NCBI GenBank assembly: GCA_964564865.1
Contig: CAZMDA010000017.1
Coordinates: 1 to 59,571, forward strand
Length of the DNA: 59,571 nucleotides
DNA from: RBG-16-66-20 sp964564865
GTDB lineage: Bacteria; Pseudomonadota; Gammaproteobacteria; Burkholderiales; SG8-39
Direction of reading: 5' to 3'
Shown here piece by piece: positions 1 to 6,993 of the stretch. A program made the position numbers and the translations under genes. A model generated the notes under the pieces. That model made no database searches. It had not been told where the DNA came from and saw nothing but the letters and a program-made list of their open reading frames with translations. Position 1 is the stretch's first letter, and every line of letters starts with the position of its first letter.

Positions 1-152
1 TGGAGGGCGGCTACGACATCCGCACGGTGCAGGAGCTGCTGGGGCACTCGGACGTGTCGACGACGATGGTCTACACGCACGTGCTGAACAAGGGCGGGCG
101 CGGGGTGCGCAGTCCGCTGGACCAGGAAAGGGGGACTCATGCAGGCGCATGA
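1..152 (+). CDS. intI: Integron integrase (tyrosine recombinase), C-terminal end only
   Basis: The gene enters from the left edge in frame 3 and stops at TGA 150-152, leaving about 49 residues. They read GGYDIRTVQELLGHSDVSTT followed by MVYTHVL and GVRSPLD. This is the C-terminal signature of tyrosine recombinases: LLGH carries the second catalytic His region and the Tyr in MVYTH is the nucleophile. The GVRSPLD ending is typical of IntI integrases rather than XerC/D. IntI cuts and joins attI and attC sites to capture gene cassettes. The end overlaps the next gene by 14 bp, so the two are probably co-transcribed. attI and any cassette array would lie outside the window, to the left. Identity is confident; the exact integrase class cannot be judged from this fragment. 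Confidence 0.85.
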   Translation, partial: EGGYDIRTVQELLGHSDVSTTMVYTHVLNKGGRGVRSPLDQERGTHAGA

Positions 153-645
153 TCGAATTGCCGAACGCATCGTCACTCTACGGGGTTTGCGCGTGATCCT
201 GGACTCGGACCTGGCGGCGCTCTACAGGGTGCAGACGCGGCGGCTGAACGAGCAGGTCCGGCGCAACGCCGGCCGGTTCCCGCCGGAGTTCATGTTTCAA
301 CTGACAAATCATGAGCTTGCGCGTTTGATGTCGCAAATTGCGACATCAAAGATCGGTCGCGGCGGCATCCGCAAGCCACCTTCGGCATTCACGGAGTTCG
401 GCGCACTCATGGCAGCAACGGTGTTGAACTCGCCGGAAGCGATCGAGGTATCCGTGCACGTGGTGCGCGCGTTCGTCCGCATGCGCGAGGCACTCGAGTC
501 CCACAAGGAGATCGCCAGGCAGTTGGCCAGCCTTGAACGAAAGGTCGGCACGCACGATCGCGCGATCCTCGAAATCCTCCAAGCCATCCGGCAGTTGACG
601 CAGCCACCTGAGCCACCAAGGCGAAAGCGGATCGGATTCGTCTAG
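139..645 (+). CDS. ORF6N-domain DNA-binding protein
   Basis: A 168-residue protein with an ORF6N domain in the N-terminal two thirds: LRGLRVILDSDLAALYRVQT, the RFPPEFMFQLT segment, then SQIATSKIGRGGIRKPPSAF and FGALMAATVLNSPEAI. The C-terminal third (about 110-150) is helical and probably coiled coil, ending in a basic PRRKRIGF tail. ORF6N proteins are phage- or element-associated and thought to bind DNA; no specific cellular role is established. The start overlaps the integrase stop, suggesting translational coupling. An unusual point is that codons 62-71 form a perfect 13-bp-arm inverted repeat, echoed by related palindromes after the stop codon. This suggests autoregulation or a protein-site pair, which is inference. 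Confidence 0.85.
   Translation: MQAHDRIAERIVTLRGLRVILDSDLAALYRVQTRRLNEQVRRNAGRFPPEFMFQLTNHELARLMSQIATSKIGRGGIRKPPSAFTEFGALMAATVLNSPEAIEVSVHVVRAFVRMREALESHKEIARQLASLERKVGTHDRAILEILQAIRQLTQPPEPPRRKRIGFV
324..350. repeat. Perfect inverted repeat inside the ORF6N gene
   Basis: Arms TTTGATGTCGCAA (324-336) and TTGCGACATCAAA (338-350) flank a single A. The repeat encodes the conserved peptide RLMSQIATSK. It shares the core TCRCAA-N-TTGYGA with the two palindromes at 681-713 and 744-768. Confidence 0.8.
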
Positions 646-680
646 TTCGACCCATTCACTTCGACGAATCAGTCGCTTGC

Positions 681-713
681 GGCTTTGAGATCACAATTTG
701 TGATCTCAAAGCC
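681..713. repeat. Perfect 16-bp-arm inverted repeat after the ORF6N gene
   Basis: Arms GGCTTTGAGATCACAA (681-696) and TTGTGATCTCAAAGCC (698-713) flank a single T. It starts 36 nt after the ORF6N stop. It could form a strong hairpin, but there is no U-run, so it is not a typical intrinsic terminator. The core matches the palindrome inside the gene with G-to-A and C-to-T changes on both arms, so pairing is preserved. Confidence 0.8.
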
Positions 714-743
714 AGTGAGCCGTCGAGTTCGGATCCCTGCAGG

Positions 744-768
744 AGGTGGTCACAAGTTGTGACCACCT
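744..768. repeat. Perfect 12-bp-arm inverted repeat, third member of the family
   Basis: Arms AGGTGGTCACAA (744-755) and TTGTGACCACCT (757-768) flank a single G. The inner TCACAA-N-TTGTGA core is identical to that of 681-713, while the outer arm differs but stays fully complementary. Confidence 0.8.
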
Positions 769-782
769 GTTGTGGGCGCGGA

Positions 783-802
783 ATGTAACCGATCGGTTAC
801 AT
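783..802. repeat. Perfect 20-bp palindrome between the ORF6N gene and the LysE gene
   Basis: ATGTAACCGATCGGTTACAT is completely self-complementary. It has a different core from the three preceding palindromes, and lies just beyond the 3' end of the minus-strand lysE-like gene. It may be an operator or a hairpin. A 20-bp palindrome of similar form (ATGTNNNCGATCGNNNACAT) lies at 12931-12950. Confidence 0.7.
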
Positions 803-825
803 CTACCTCGCCCCAGCGCCCCGCC

Positions 826-1449
826 CTACCGCCGCTCCATCGCCAGCCGCGCCGCCAGGCCGACCAGGATCGCTCCGCTCACGCGATTCACCCACAGGAG
901 CACCGAGGGTCGCGAGCGCAACCAGCCCGAGAGCGCGCCGGCGAACACGCCCACCGGCCCTTTCACCAGGAACGTGAGCCCGGCGAACGCCACACCGAGC
1001 GCGAACACCGTCAGCGTCGGGTTCTCCGCGCCGGGCGAGACGAACTGGGGAAGGAAGGCGAAGTAAAAGAGCGCGATCTTTGGGTTCGACAGGTCCGACA
1101 GCGCACCGTCAATGAACAGTCGCGGCAGCGCGCGCCGGCCGCCGGAGCCCAGCTCCAGCTGCGCGCGCTTCGTCAGCAGCATGCAGACGCCGAGGTACAG
1201 CAGGTAGGCCGCGCCGACGAGCTTGAGGGCGACGAACAGCCACTCCGAGGTGCGCAGGATGGCGCCCAGGCCCAGCGTCGCGAGCACGGTGTGGCCCAGC
1301 AGCCCCGTGCTCACGCCCGCGGCGGTGGTCACCCCCGCGGCCACGCCCTGCGCCACCGAGCGCGACATGACGAGGATCATGTCCTGTCCCGGCACCGCGA
1401 TCAGGACCAGCGACGCCGCGGCGAACAGCAGCCAGTCGGCCTGGATCAC
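826..1449 (-). CDS. LysE/RhtB-family amino acid exporter
   Basis: A 207-residue inner-membrane protein, the usual length for the LysE/RhtB superfamily. The N-terminus has a first transmembrane helix followed by the family motif VPGQDMILVMSRSVAQG at about 19-35. Further hydrophobic segments lie near 40-60, 68-90, 110-135, 145-165 and 185-205. Members export amino acids such as lysine, threonine or homoserine lactone using the proton gradient; the substrate cannot be read from sequence. It starts 1 nt downstream of the AroQ-like gene's stop on the same strand, so the two probably form an operon. Confidence 0.88.
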   Translation of the reverse strand: MIQADWLLFAAASLVLIAVPGQDMILVMSRSVAQGVAAGVTTAAGVSTGLLGHTVLATLGLGAILRTSEWLFVALKLVGAAYLLYLGVCMLLTKRAQLELGSGGRRALPRLFIDGALSDLSNPKIALFYFAFLPQFVSPGAENPTLTVFALGVAFAGLTFLVKGPVGVFAGALSGWLRSRPSVLLWVNRVSGAILVGLAARLAMERR

Positions 1450-1450
1450 G

Positions 1451-1900
1451 TCAGCCGCGCTTCTTCTTCGGCGCCGCCTTGAGATACGCCAGCATCGCTT
1501 CCAGCCCGAGGATGTACGAGTTCACCCCGAACCCCGCCACCATGCCCACCGCAGTCTCGGCGAGGATGGAATGGAAGCCCCGCTTCTCGATGTTGGTCAT
1601 GTGGATCTCGATGTACGGGAAGGGCACCGCGCGCAGGGTGTCGCGCAGGGGATAGCCGCCGAAGAGCCATGCCGCCGGGTTCATCACCAGGCCGTCGATC
1701 TTCCCGACCGAGGCGTAGAGCCGCTCCATGGCGGCGGGCTCGCTGTGGGTGTAGAAGATGTCCAGCGCGTAGCGGTTCTTCTTCGCGTGGGCGCGCACGA
1801 TGGCGTCCAGCTGGGCGGCGGTGGTCCTGCCGTAGATCTCCGGCTGGCGCTTGCCCAGGTAGCTCATGTTGGGCCCCTGGATGAGCAGGATCTTGTGCAT
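1451..1900 (-). CDS. Divergent type II 3-dehydroquinate dehydratase-like protein
   Basis: A 149-residue protein with the AroQ flavodoxin-like fold. ILLIQGPNMSYLG replaces the usual NGPNLNLLG, RQPEIYG keeps the catalytic Arg/Tyr region, and EIHMTNIEKRGFHS carries the His of the family followed by AVGMVAGFG. AroQ enzymes dehydrate 3-dehydroquinate in the shikimate pathway. Several signatures depart from canonical AroQ: NMSYLG, FYTHSEPAAMERL instead of the SNSEGELI type, and NPAAWLFGGYPLRD instead of NPAAYTHTS. A changed substrate or a catabolic paralogue is therefore possible. Its partner is a transporter rather than a biosynthetic gene. The fold assignment is good; enzyme activity is uncertain. 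Confidence 0.75.
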   Translation of the reverse strand: MHKILLIQGPNMSYLGKRQPEIYGRTTAAQLDAIVRAHAKKNRYALDIFYTHSEPAAMERLYASVGKIDGLVMNPAAWLFGGYPLRDTLRAVPFPYIEIHMTNIEKRGFHSILAETAVGMVAGFGVNSYILGLEAMLAYLKAAPKKKRG

Positions 1901-1986
1901 GGGAACCGTCCCCCCTGGTTTGTCGTCGCGATCGTGGTTGCGAAAGGGTGCTGGATAGCACGTTTCCGCGCCTTAGAATAGCGGCC

Positions 1987-3603
1987 ATGAACGCGCCCAT
2001 GAAGACTGCCACCCGCCCTCCCTTCACCTACGACTTCCCCTACGCCTGGCCGAGGAAGCCGCTGCTGGCGAAGAACGTCGTCGCCACTTCGCAGCCGCTG
2101 GCGGCGCAGGCCGGCTTGCAGATGCTCGCCGCCGGGGGCAACGCGGTGGACGCGATCCTCGCCACCGCGATCACGCTCACGCTGGTGGAGCCGGTCTCCA
2201 ACGGCATCGGCTCGGACTTGTACGCCATTCTCTGGGACGGCCGGCAGCTGCACGGCCTGAATTCGTCGGGGCGCTCGCCGGCGGCGTGGACGCCGGATTA
2301 TTTCGGCGGCGCGAAAGCGATGCCGCCGCGCGGCTGGAACTCGGTCAGCGTCCCCGGCTGCGTCGCCGGCTGGCGCGCGCTGTCGGAGAAGTTCGGCAAG
2401 TTGCCGTTCGCCAGGCTCTTCGAGCCCGCGATCCGCTACGGCCGCGAGGGGTATCTCGTGTCGCCCACCATCGCGAAGCAATGGGCGCTGCAGGCGAAGG
2501 AGCTGCACGTGCAGCCCGGGTTCGCGGAGGCCTTCATGCCCGGCGGCCGGCCGCCGGCGGCGGGCGAGCTGTTCCGCTTCCCGGAGCACGCCGCGACGCT
2601 GGAGAAGATCGCGGCGACGAAGGGCGAGGCGTTCTACCGCGGCGAGCTGGCGGCGATGATGGAGGCGCACGCGAAGCAGAACGGCGGCGCGATGAAGGTC
2701 TCCGACCTCTCGGCGCACGCCGCGGAGTGGGTCGAGCCGCTGGAGATGAATTACCGCGGCTACACCGTCCACGAGATCCCGCCCAACGGCCAGGGCATCG
2801 TGGCGCTGATCGCGCTGGGGATCATGCAGCAGTTCGACATGAAGGCCCTGCCGGTGGATTCCGCCGACAGCCTGCACCTGCAGATCGAGGCCATGAAGCT
2901 CGCCTTCGCCGACGCGCTCGCCTACGTGGCGGACGTGTCCTACATGCCCTTCCCGCCCAGGCAGATGCTGGACCCGGCGTACCTGAAGGCACGCGCCAGG
3001 CTGATCGACATGAAGCGCGCGCAGCCCTTCGCCGCCGGCACGCCCCCGAAGGGCGGCACGGTGTACCTCACCGCGGCGGACGCCTCGGGGATGATGGTCT
3101 CGCTCATCCAGTCCAACTACATGGGCTTCGGCTCGGGCGTGGTGGTGCCGGGCACCGGCATCTCGCTGCAGAACCGCGGCGCCACCTTCGTCATGACCGA
3201 AGGCCACCCCAACCGCGTCGGCCCCTCCAAGCGCCCCTACCAGACCATCATCCCGGGCTTCCTGACCAAGGACGGGCAGCCGGTGATGAGCTTCGGCGTC
3301 ATGGGCGGCACCATGCAGCCGCAGGGCCACGCGCAGGTGGTGGTGCGCATCGCCGACTACGGCCAGAACCCGCAGGCGGCCTGCGACGGCCCGCGCTACC
3401 GCTGGGTGCAGGGCATGGAAGTGAACGTCGAGGGCGGCTTCAAGCCCGAGGTGCTGGCCGAGCTTTCCGCCCGCGGCCACAAGCTGACGGAGCTCAAGGA
3501 AGGCTACATGGACTTCGGCAGCTGCCAGGCGATCTGGAAGCTGGAGGACGGTTACCTCGCCGCGAGCGATCCGCGCCGGGATGGACAGGCGGTGGGGTTC
3601 TAG
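1987..3603 (+). CDS. ggt: Gamma-glutamyltransferase family protein
   Basis: A 538-residue Ntn-hydrolase proenzyme. The large-subunit part has AAGGNAVDAILATAITLTLVEP and GIGSD. The maturation site is KGGTVYLTAAD, where Thr about 358 would become the N-terminal nucleophile of the small subunit. The small subunit contains QSNYMGFGSG and the GVMGGTMQPQGHAQV segment. These enzymes cleave the gamma-glutamyl bond of glutathione or transfer it to amino acids. No signal peptide is visible, unlike periplasmic E. coli Ggt, so it may be cytosolic. The start ATG at 1987 was chosen over the upstream in-frame ATG at 1948, which would extend into the promoter region shared with the divergent gene. It is followed immediately by a glutathione transferase gene. 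Confidence 0.9.
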   Translation: MNAPMKTATRPPFTYDFPYAWPRKPLLAKNVVATSQPLAAQAGLQMLAAGGNAVDAILATAITLTLVEPVSNGIGSDLYAILWDGRQLHGLNSSGRSPAAWTPDYFGGAKAMPPRGWNSVSVPGCVAGWRALSEKFGKLPFARLFEPAIRYGREGYLVSPTIAKQWALQAKELHVQPGFAEAFMPGGRPPAAGELFRFPEHAATLEKIAATKGEAFYRGELAAMMEAHAKQNGGAMKVSDLSAHAAEWVEPLEMNYRGYTVHEIPPNGQGIVALIALGIMQQFDMKALPVDSADSLHLQIEAMKLAFADALAYVADVSYMPFPPRQMLDPAYLKARARLIDMKRAQPFAAGTPPKGGTVYLTAADASGMMVSLIQSNYMGFGSGVVVPGTGISLQNRGATFVMTEGHPNRVGPSKRPYQTIIPGFLTKDGQPVMSFGVMGGTMQPQGHAQVVVRIADYGQNPQAACDGPRYRWVQGMEVNVEGGFKPEVLAELSARGHKLTELKEGYMDFGSCQAIWKLEDGYLAASDPRRDGQAVGF

Positions 3604-4218
3604 ATGCTGAAGCTCTGGGGCCGGGTGAACTCGGTCAACGTGAAGAAGGCGCGCTGGTGCCTGGATGAGCTGGGGCTCCCGTACGAGCGCATCGACGCCG
3701 GGCTCAATTTCGGCGTGGTGAAGACCCCCGAGTACCTGAAGATGAATCCCAACGGCCTGGTGCCGACGCTGGACGACGAGGGCTTCATCCTGTGGGAGTC
3801 GCACAGCATCGTGCGCTACCTCGCGGCGCGCCACGGCAAGGGCGTGCTCTGGCCGATGGACGAGCGCGAGCGCGCGCTCGCCAACCAGTGGATGGACTGG
3901 GCCTTCACCTTCCAGGGCGGCGTGCGCGACGCGTTCTGGAACCTGATCCGCACGCCGGCCGAGAAGCGCGACGCGCAGGCGATCGAGGCCTCGCGCGTGC
4001 GCTCCGGGCAGCTGGCCGCGATCCTCGATGCCGCGCTCGCCGACCGGATGTACGTCGCCGGCAACTTCTCCATGGGCGACATCCCGATCGGCGCCGAGGT
4101 GCAGCGCTGGATGCGCCTGCCCATGGAGCGGCCCAGGCTGCCGCACCTGGAAGCGTGGTTCGAGCGCCTGTGCGCGCGGCCGGCGTTCAAGAAGAACGTC
4201 GACATCCCGCTCTCGTGA
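3604..4218 (+). CDS. Glutathione S-transferase
   Basis: A 204-residue cytosolic GST. The N-terminal thioredoxin-like domain (about 1-80) has LKLWGRVNSVNVKKARWCLD, the cis-proline segment NPNGLVPTLDD and the ESHSIVRYL glutathione-binding motif. The helical C-terminal domain follows (90-204). The start codon directly abuts the ggt stop codon, and the stop overlaps the next gene, so the three are one transcript. The family conjugates or reduces electrophiles with glutathione. The substrate is unknown, but a neighbouring gamma-glutamyltransferase suggests handling of glutathione or its adducts. Confidence 0.92.
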   Translation: MLKLWGRVNSVNVKKARWCLDELGLPYERIDAGLNFGVVKTPEYLKMNPNGLVPTLDDEGFILWESHSIVRYLAARHGKGVLWPMDERERALANQWMDWAFTFQGGVRDAFWNLIRTPAEKRDAQAIEASRVRSGQLAAILDAALADRMYVAGNFSMGDIPIGAEVQRWMRLPMERPRLPHLEAWFERLCARPAFKKNVDIPLS

Positions 4219-4982
4219 CGGCCCTGTCCGGCAAGGTCGCGGTGGTCACCGGCGCCGCCAGCGGCATCGGCCTCGCCTGCGCCGAGCGCCTCGCCGCGGA
4301 CGGCATGAAGGTGGTGCTCGCGGACATGAATGAAGAAGCGGGCGCGGCGCACGCGAAGCGACTGGGCGGAGCCTTCGTCGCCGCGGACCTCTCCCGGCGC
4401 GAGGGCTGCCGCAGGCTTGCCGACGAGGTGCTGCGCCTGCACGGCACGGTGCACGTGCTGGTGAACAACGCCGGCTTCCAGCACGTCTCGCCCATCGAGG
4501 ACTTCCCCGAGGACCAGTGGGACCGGATGCTGGCGCTGATGCTGACGGCGCCGTTCCTCCTCACGCGCTACCTGTGGCCGGCGATGAAGAAGCAGAGATG
4601 GGGCCGGGTGGTGAACATCGCCTCCATCCACGCGCTGGTGGCCTCGCCCTTCAAGGCGGGCTACATCTCGGCCAAGCACGGCCTGGTGGGCCTCACCCGC
4701 ACCGCGGCGCTGGAAGGCGGCGAATCGGGCATCACCGTGAACGCCATCTGCCCGGCCTACGTGAGGACGCCGCTGGTGGACAACCAGATCGCCGACCAGG
4801 CGAAGGCGAACGCCATGTCCCCGGAGGAGGTGATCGAAAAGATCATGCTCGCCCCGGCGGCGGTGAAGCGCCTGATCGAGCCCGCGGAGGTGGCCGCCTG
4901 CGTCGCCTACCTGTGCAGCGACGCAGCCGGGGTCATCACCGGCTCGGCGATGACAATGGACCTCGGTTGGACGGCGCGGTAG
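4215..4982 (+). CDS. Short-chain dehydrogenase, 3-hydroxybutyrate dehydrogenase type
   Basis: A 255-residue classical SDR. It has TGAASGIG (12-19) for NAD(H), NNAG (84-87), and the catalytic triad Ser 137, Tyr 150 and Lys 154 in NIASIHA...GYISAKHG. The segments IASIHALVASPFKAGY, NAICPAYVRTPLV and ITGSAMTMDLGW closely resemble NAD-dependent D-3-hydroxybutyrate dehydrogenases, which interconvert 3-hydroxybutyrate and acetoacetate. The GTG start at 4215 overlaps the GST stop (GTGA), a typical coupled junction. The 3' end overlaps the convergent aminopeptidase gene by 47 bp. Confidence 0.87.
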   Translation: MTALSGKVAVVTGAASGIGLACAERLAADGMKVVLADMNEEAGAAHAKRLGGAFVAADLSRREGCRRLADEVLRLHGTVHVLVNNAGFQHVSPIEDFPEDQWDRMLALMLTAPFLLTRYLWPAMKKQRWGRVVNIASIHALVASPFKAGYISAKHGLVGLTRTAALEGGESGITVNAICPAYVRTPLVDNQIADQAKANAMSPEEVIEKIMLAPAAVKRLIEPAEVAACVAYLCSDAAGVITGSAMTMDLGWTAR

Positions 4983-5937
4983 CGGCAAGCTGTTTTACGC
5001 GCTCGTAGAAGCGCGCGAGGTCCCCGCCCTCTTCCGCCAGCAGCTGCTCGAACTGCGGCACCAGCTGCGTGTAGGTCGCGCGCGCGGCGAGGAACGCGTT
5101 GCCGGGCTCGATCGCCGCCAGGCGCGGAAACTGCGCCAGCGCGGCCTTCAGCTGCGCCATCTCCGCCGCCTTGCGCCGGCGCATCTCCTCGGGCGCGAGG
5201 CGGCTCTGGTACAGCTTGCGCAGGCGCGCCCGGGCCTCCTCCAGCCGCGCGGTGAAGTCCGCGGTGCGCCGCTCCAGGTCCGCCAGCGCCTGCAGGTCGG
5301 ACTCGCGCCCGGCGAGCCAGCGCCGCAGGCCGGCGCGCTCCACCGCCACCGCGAAGGACTCGTTGAAGGTGGAATCGTCCTTCGCGTAGGCGACCTGGTG
5401 CGCCAGTTCGTGGAAGACGAGGCGCGCCAGCTCCCCTTCCGGGTACTGGATGAAGGTGGAGAGCAGCGGATCGTCGAAGCGCCCCAGCGTCGAGTACGCC
5501 GGCACGCCGTACAGGTACACGTCATGGCCCTGCGCGCGCAGCGCCTGCGCGTGCGCCTCCGCGTCGGCGCGCGCGAAGAAGCCGCGGTAGGACACGCAAC
5601 CGGCCACCGGAAAGCAGGACTTCACCGGCTCCAGGGCGAATTCGGGCGCCGCCACCACGTTCCACACCACGAACGGCCGCTCGAGCGCGGCGTAGCTGCG
5701 GTAGCTGCCGTTGTCCGGCAGCTTCAGCTCCCGGGAGGCGAAGTCGCGGATGCGCTGCGCCAGTTCCAGCCTCCGGCGCAGGTCGGGCGGCGTCTGCGGG
5801 TCCGCCAGCAGCCGCTCCACCGGCTGCGCCGCGGCCATGATCTCCATGTGCCCGCCCACCGCCTGCGCGTAGTAGGACAGCGTCTCGCAGCCGGCGAGGA
5901 GCAACGCCGCCACGGCGATGCAGGCATTACGCATCAT
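4936..5937 (-). CDS. Putative lipoprotein aminopeptidase (DUF2265-like metallopeptidase)
   Basis: A 333-residue protein with a lipoprotein signal: AALLLAGC, lipidated Cys at about 17. A zinc-peptidase motif HELAHQ lies at 176-181 with the third ligand region NESFA at 192-196. The C-terminal part (about 210-310) is Arg/Glu-rich and helical. It matches the proteobacterial family annotated as putative aminopeptidase, whose substrate is unknown. It is the last gene of a minus-strand operon and overlaps the start-proximal end of the hydrolase gene by 11 bp. Its tail lies antisense to the end of the SDR gene. Confidence 0.85.
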   Translation of the reverse strand: MMRNACIAVAALLLAGCETLSYYAQAVGGHMEIMAAAQPVERLLADPQTPPDLRRRLELAQRIRDFASRELKLPDNGSYRSYAALERPFVVWNVVAAPEFALEPVKSCFPVAGCVSYRGFFARADAEAHAQALRAQGHDVYLYGVPAYSTLGRFDDPLLSTFIQYPEGELARLVFHELAHQVAYAKDDSTFNESFAVAVERAGLRRWLAGRESDLQALADLERRTADFTARLEEARARLRKLYQSRLAPEEMRRRKAAEMAQLKAALAQFPRLAAIEPGNAFLAARATYTQLVPQFEQLLAEEGGDLARFYERVKQLAATAPSNRGPLSSPSR

Positions 5938-6550
5938 CGAGAAACTTCCCCGTGCGCAGGAAAGCGGCCGCCTGCGCCGCGACGCGCGAGGACACCAGCA
6001 TCGCGCTATGGCCCACGCGCATCACCACGCGCGCCGCCATGCCCTCGACCTCGGTCTCCTCCAGCCGCACCACGCCGTCGTTGACCCCGGGCAGGCGCCC
6101 GAGCACGCGCCCCAGGCCCAGCGGCAGCGTGCCGGCGATCACCCCGAGGGGCTCGGGCCGCGTCCAGCGCGCGTGGCGGTCGCTCTCGCGCCACAGTGCC
6201 TCGCTCTCGCCCAGGAACCAGCGCCCGGCGGCATGGCGCGCGAGGCGCCGCCCGGCCATGCAGCCGCGCACGGGCGTGCCCAGCAGCAGCACGCGGCCCG
6301 CCGGCAGCGAGCGCTCCTGCTGCAGCGCCTCCAGGATCACGCGCCCGCCCATGCTGTGGCCGACGTAGTGCGCCGGACCGATGTCCCGCGCGAAGCGCGC
6401 CAGGCGCTCCGCGTGGGCATGCAGCGGGCGCGCGCGCCCGAAGTAGCCGAAGCGGTGGCAGCGGAAGCCGGCGCCCGCCAGGCGCGCCCCCAGCGGCGAC
6501 ATCACCACCCCCGGCACCCACAGGCCGTGCACCAGCACGACGTCCGTCAC
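5927..6550 (-). CDS. Alpha/beta hydrolase (lipase/esterase-like)
   Basis: A 207-residue hydrolase. It has the oxyanion-hole VHGLW near 7-11, the nucleophile elbow GHSMGG (Ser 66), and a late His in VGHSAML near 179. The acid residue probably lies in the PGVNDGVV stretch. The family cleaves esters, lactones or thioesters; the substrate is unknown. It overlaps the thioesterase gene upstream by 4 bp and the aminopeptidase downstream by 11 bp, so it is co-translated within the operon. Confidence 0.85.
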   Translation of the reverse strand: MTDVVLVHGLWVPGVVMSPLGARLAGAGFRCHRFGYFGRARPLHAHAERLARFARDIGPAHYVGHSMGGRVILEALQQERSLPAGRVLLLGTPVRGCMAGRRLARHAAGRWFLGESEALWRESDRHARWTRPEPLGVIAGTLPLGLGRVLGRLPGVNDGVVRLEETEVEGMAARVVMRVGHSAMLVSSRVAAQAAAFLRTGKFLDDA

Positions 6551-6993
6551 CGCGCGCCGTCCGGAGTCCCCGGCCTGCCCGAGAGCGCGAAGATGGCGCT
6601 CGCGCGCACGATGCGCTTGTCGTCCACCACGAGGTAGCAGTTGGCGAAGGCGAGCTTGCCGCCCACCTTCTGCACCTCGGCCCTCGATTCCACCCAGTCG
6701 CCCTCGCGCGCCGAGCCGGCGAAGTCGAGCGACAGGTGCGCGGTGACGAAGACGCCGCCGGACCGGGTCGCGTGCAGCATGGCGTAGCCCAGCGCGAGGT
6801 CCGCCATGGTGGAGAGGAACCCGCCGTGGCAGGTGCCGCTCGAGTTGAGGTGCCGCTCCTCGATGCGGATGCCGATCGAGACGCCGGCCTCGTCGCGCCG
6901 CTCGTAGAACGGGCCCACCAGCTCGTTGAACGGCGGGCGCCTCGGGCGCTGGACCGGCTTGAAGCCCTCCGGAATGCTCTTCGCGTCCTTCAT
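6547..6993 (-). CDS. PaaI-family hotdog thioesterase
   Basis: A 148-residue hotdog-fold protein with the PaaI/YbgC-type core: NSSGTCHGGFLSTMADLALG near 50-69, where the His-Gly-Gly turn and the following Asp form the active site. Later strands follow, such as VFVTAHLSLDFAGSA. It hydrolyses acyl-CoA thioesters, usually aromatic or short chain. Four-base overlaps on both sides place it in the operon with the MFS transporter and the CitE-like lyase. That neighbourhood suggests CoA-ester recycling in catabolism of an imported organic acid. Confidence 0.88.
   Translation of the reverse strand: MKDAKSIPEGFKPVQRPRRPPFNELVGPFYERRDEAGVSIGIRIEERHLNSSGTCHGGFLSTMADLALGYAMLHATRSGGVFVTAHLSLDFAGSAREGDWVESRAEVQKVGGKLAFANCYLVVDDKRIVRASAIFALSGRPGTPDGAR

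Noticed and set aside
681..768. Palindromes considered as attC recombination sites or a terminator
   Set aside because: There is no GTTRRRY/RYYYAAC core, no bulged hairpin and no U-run.
1864..4146. A 760-codon minus-strand open frame
   Set aside because: It is the shadow of ggt and GST; composition is His/Arg/Gly-rich without motifs.
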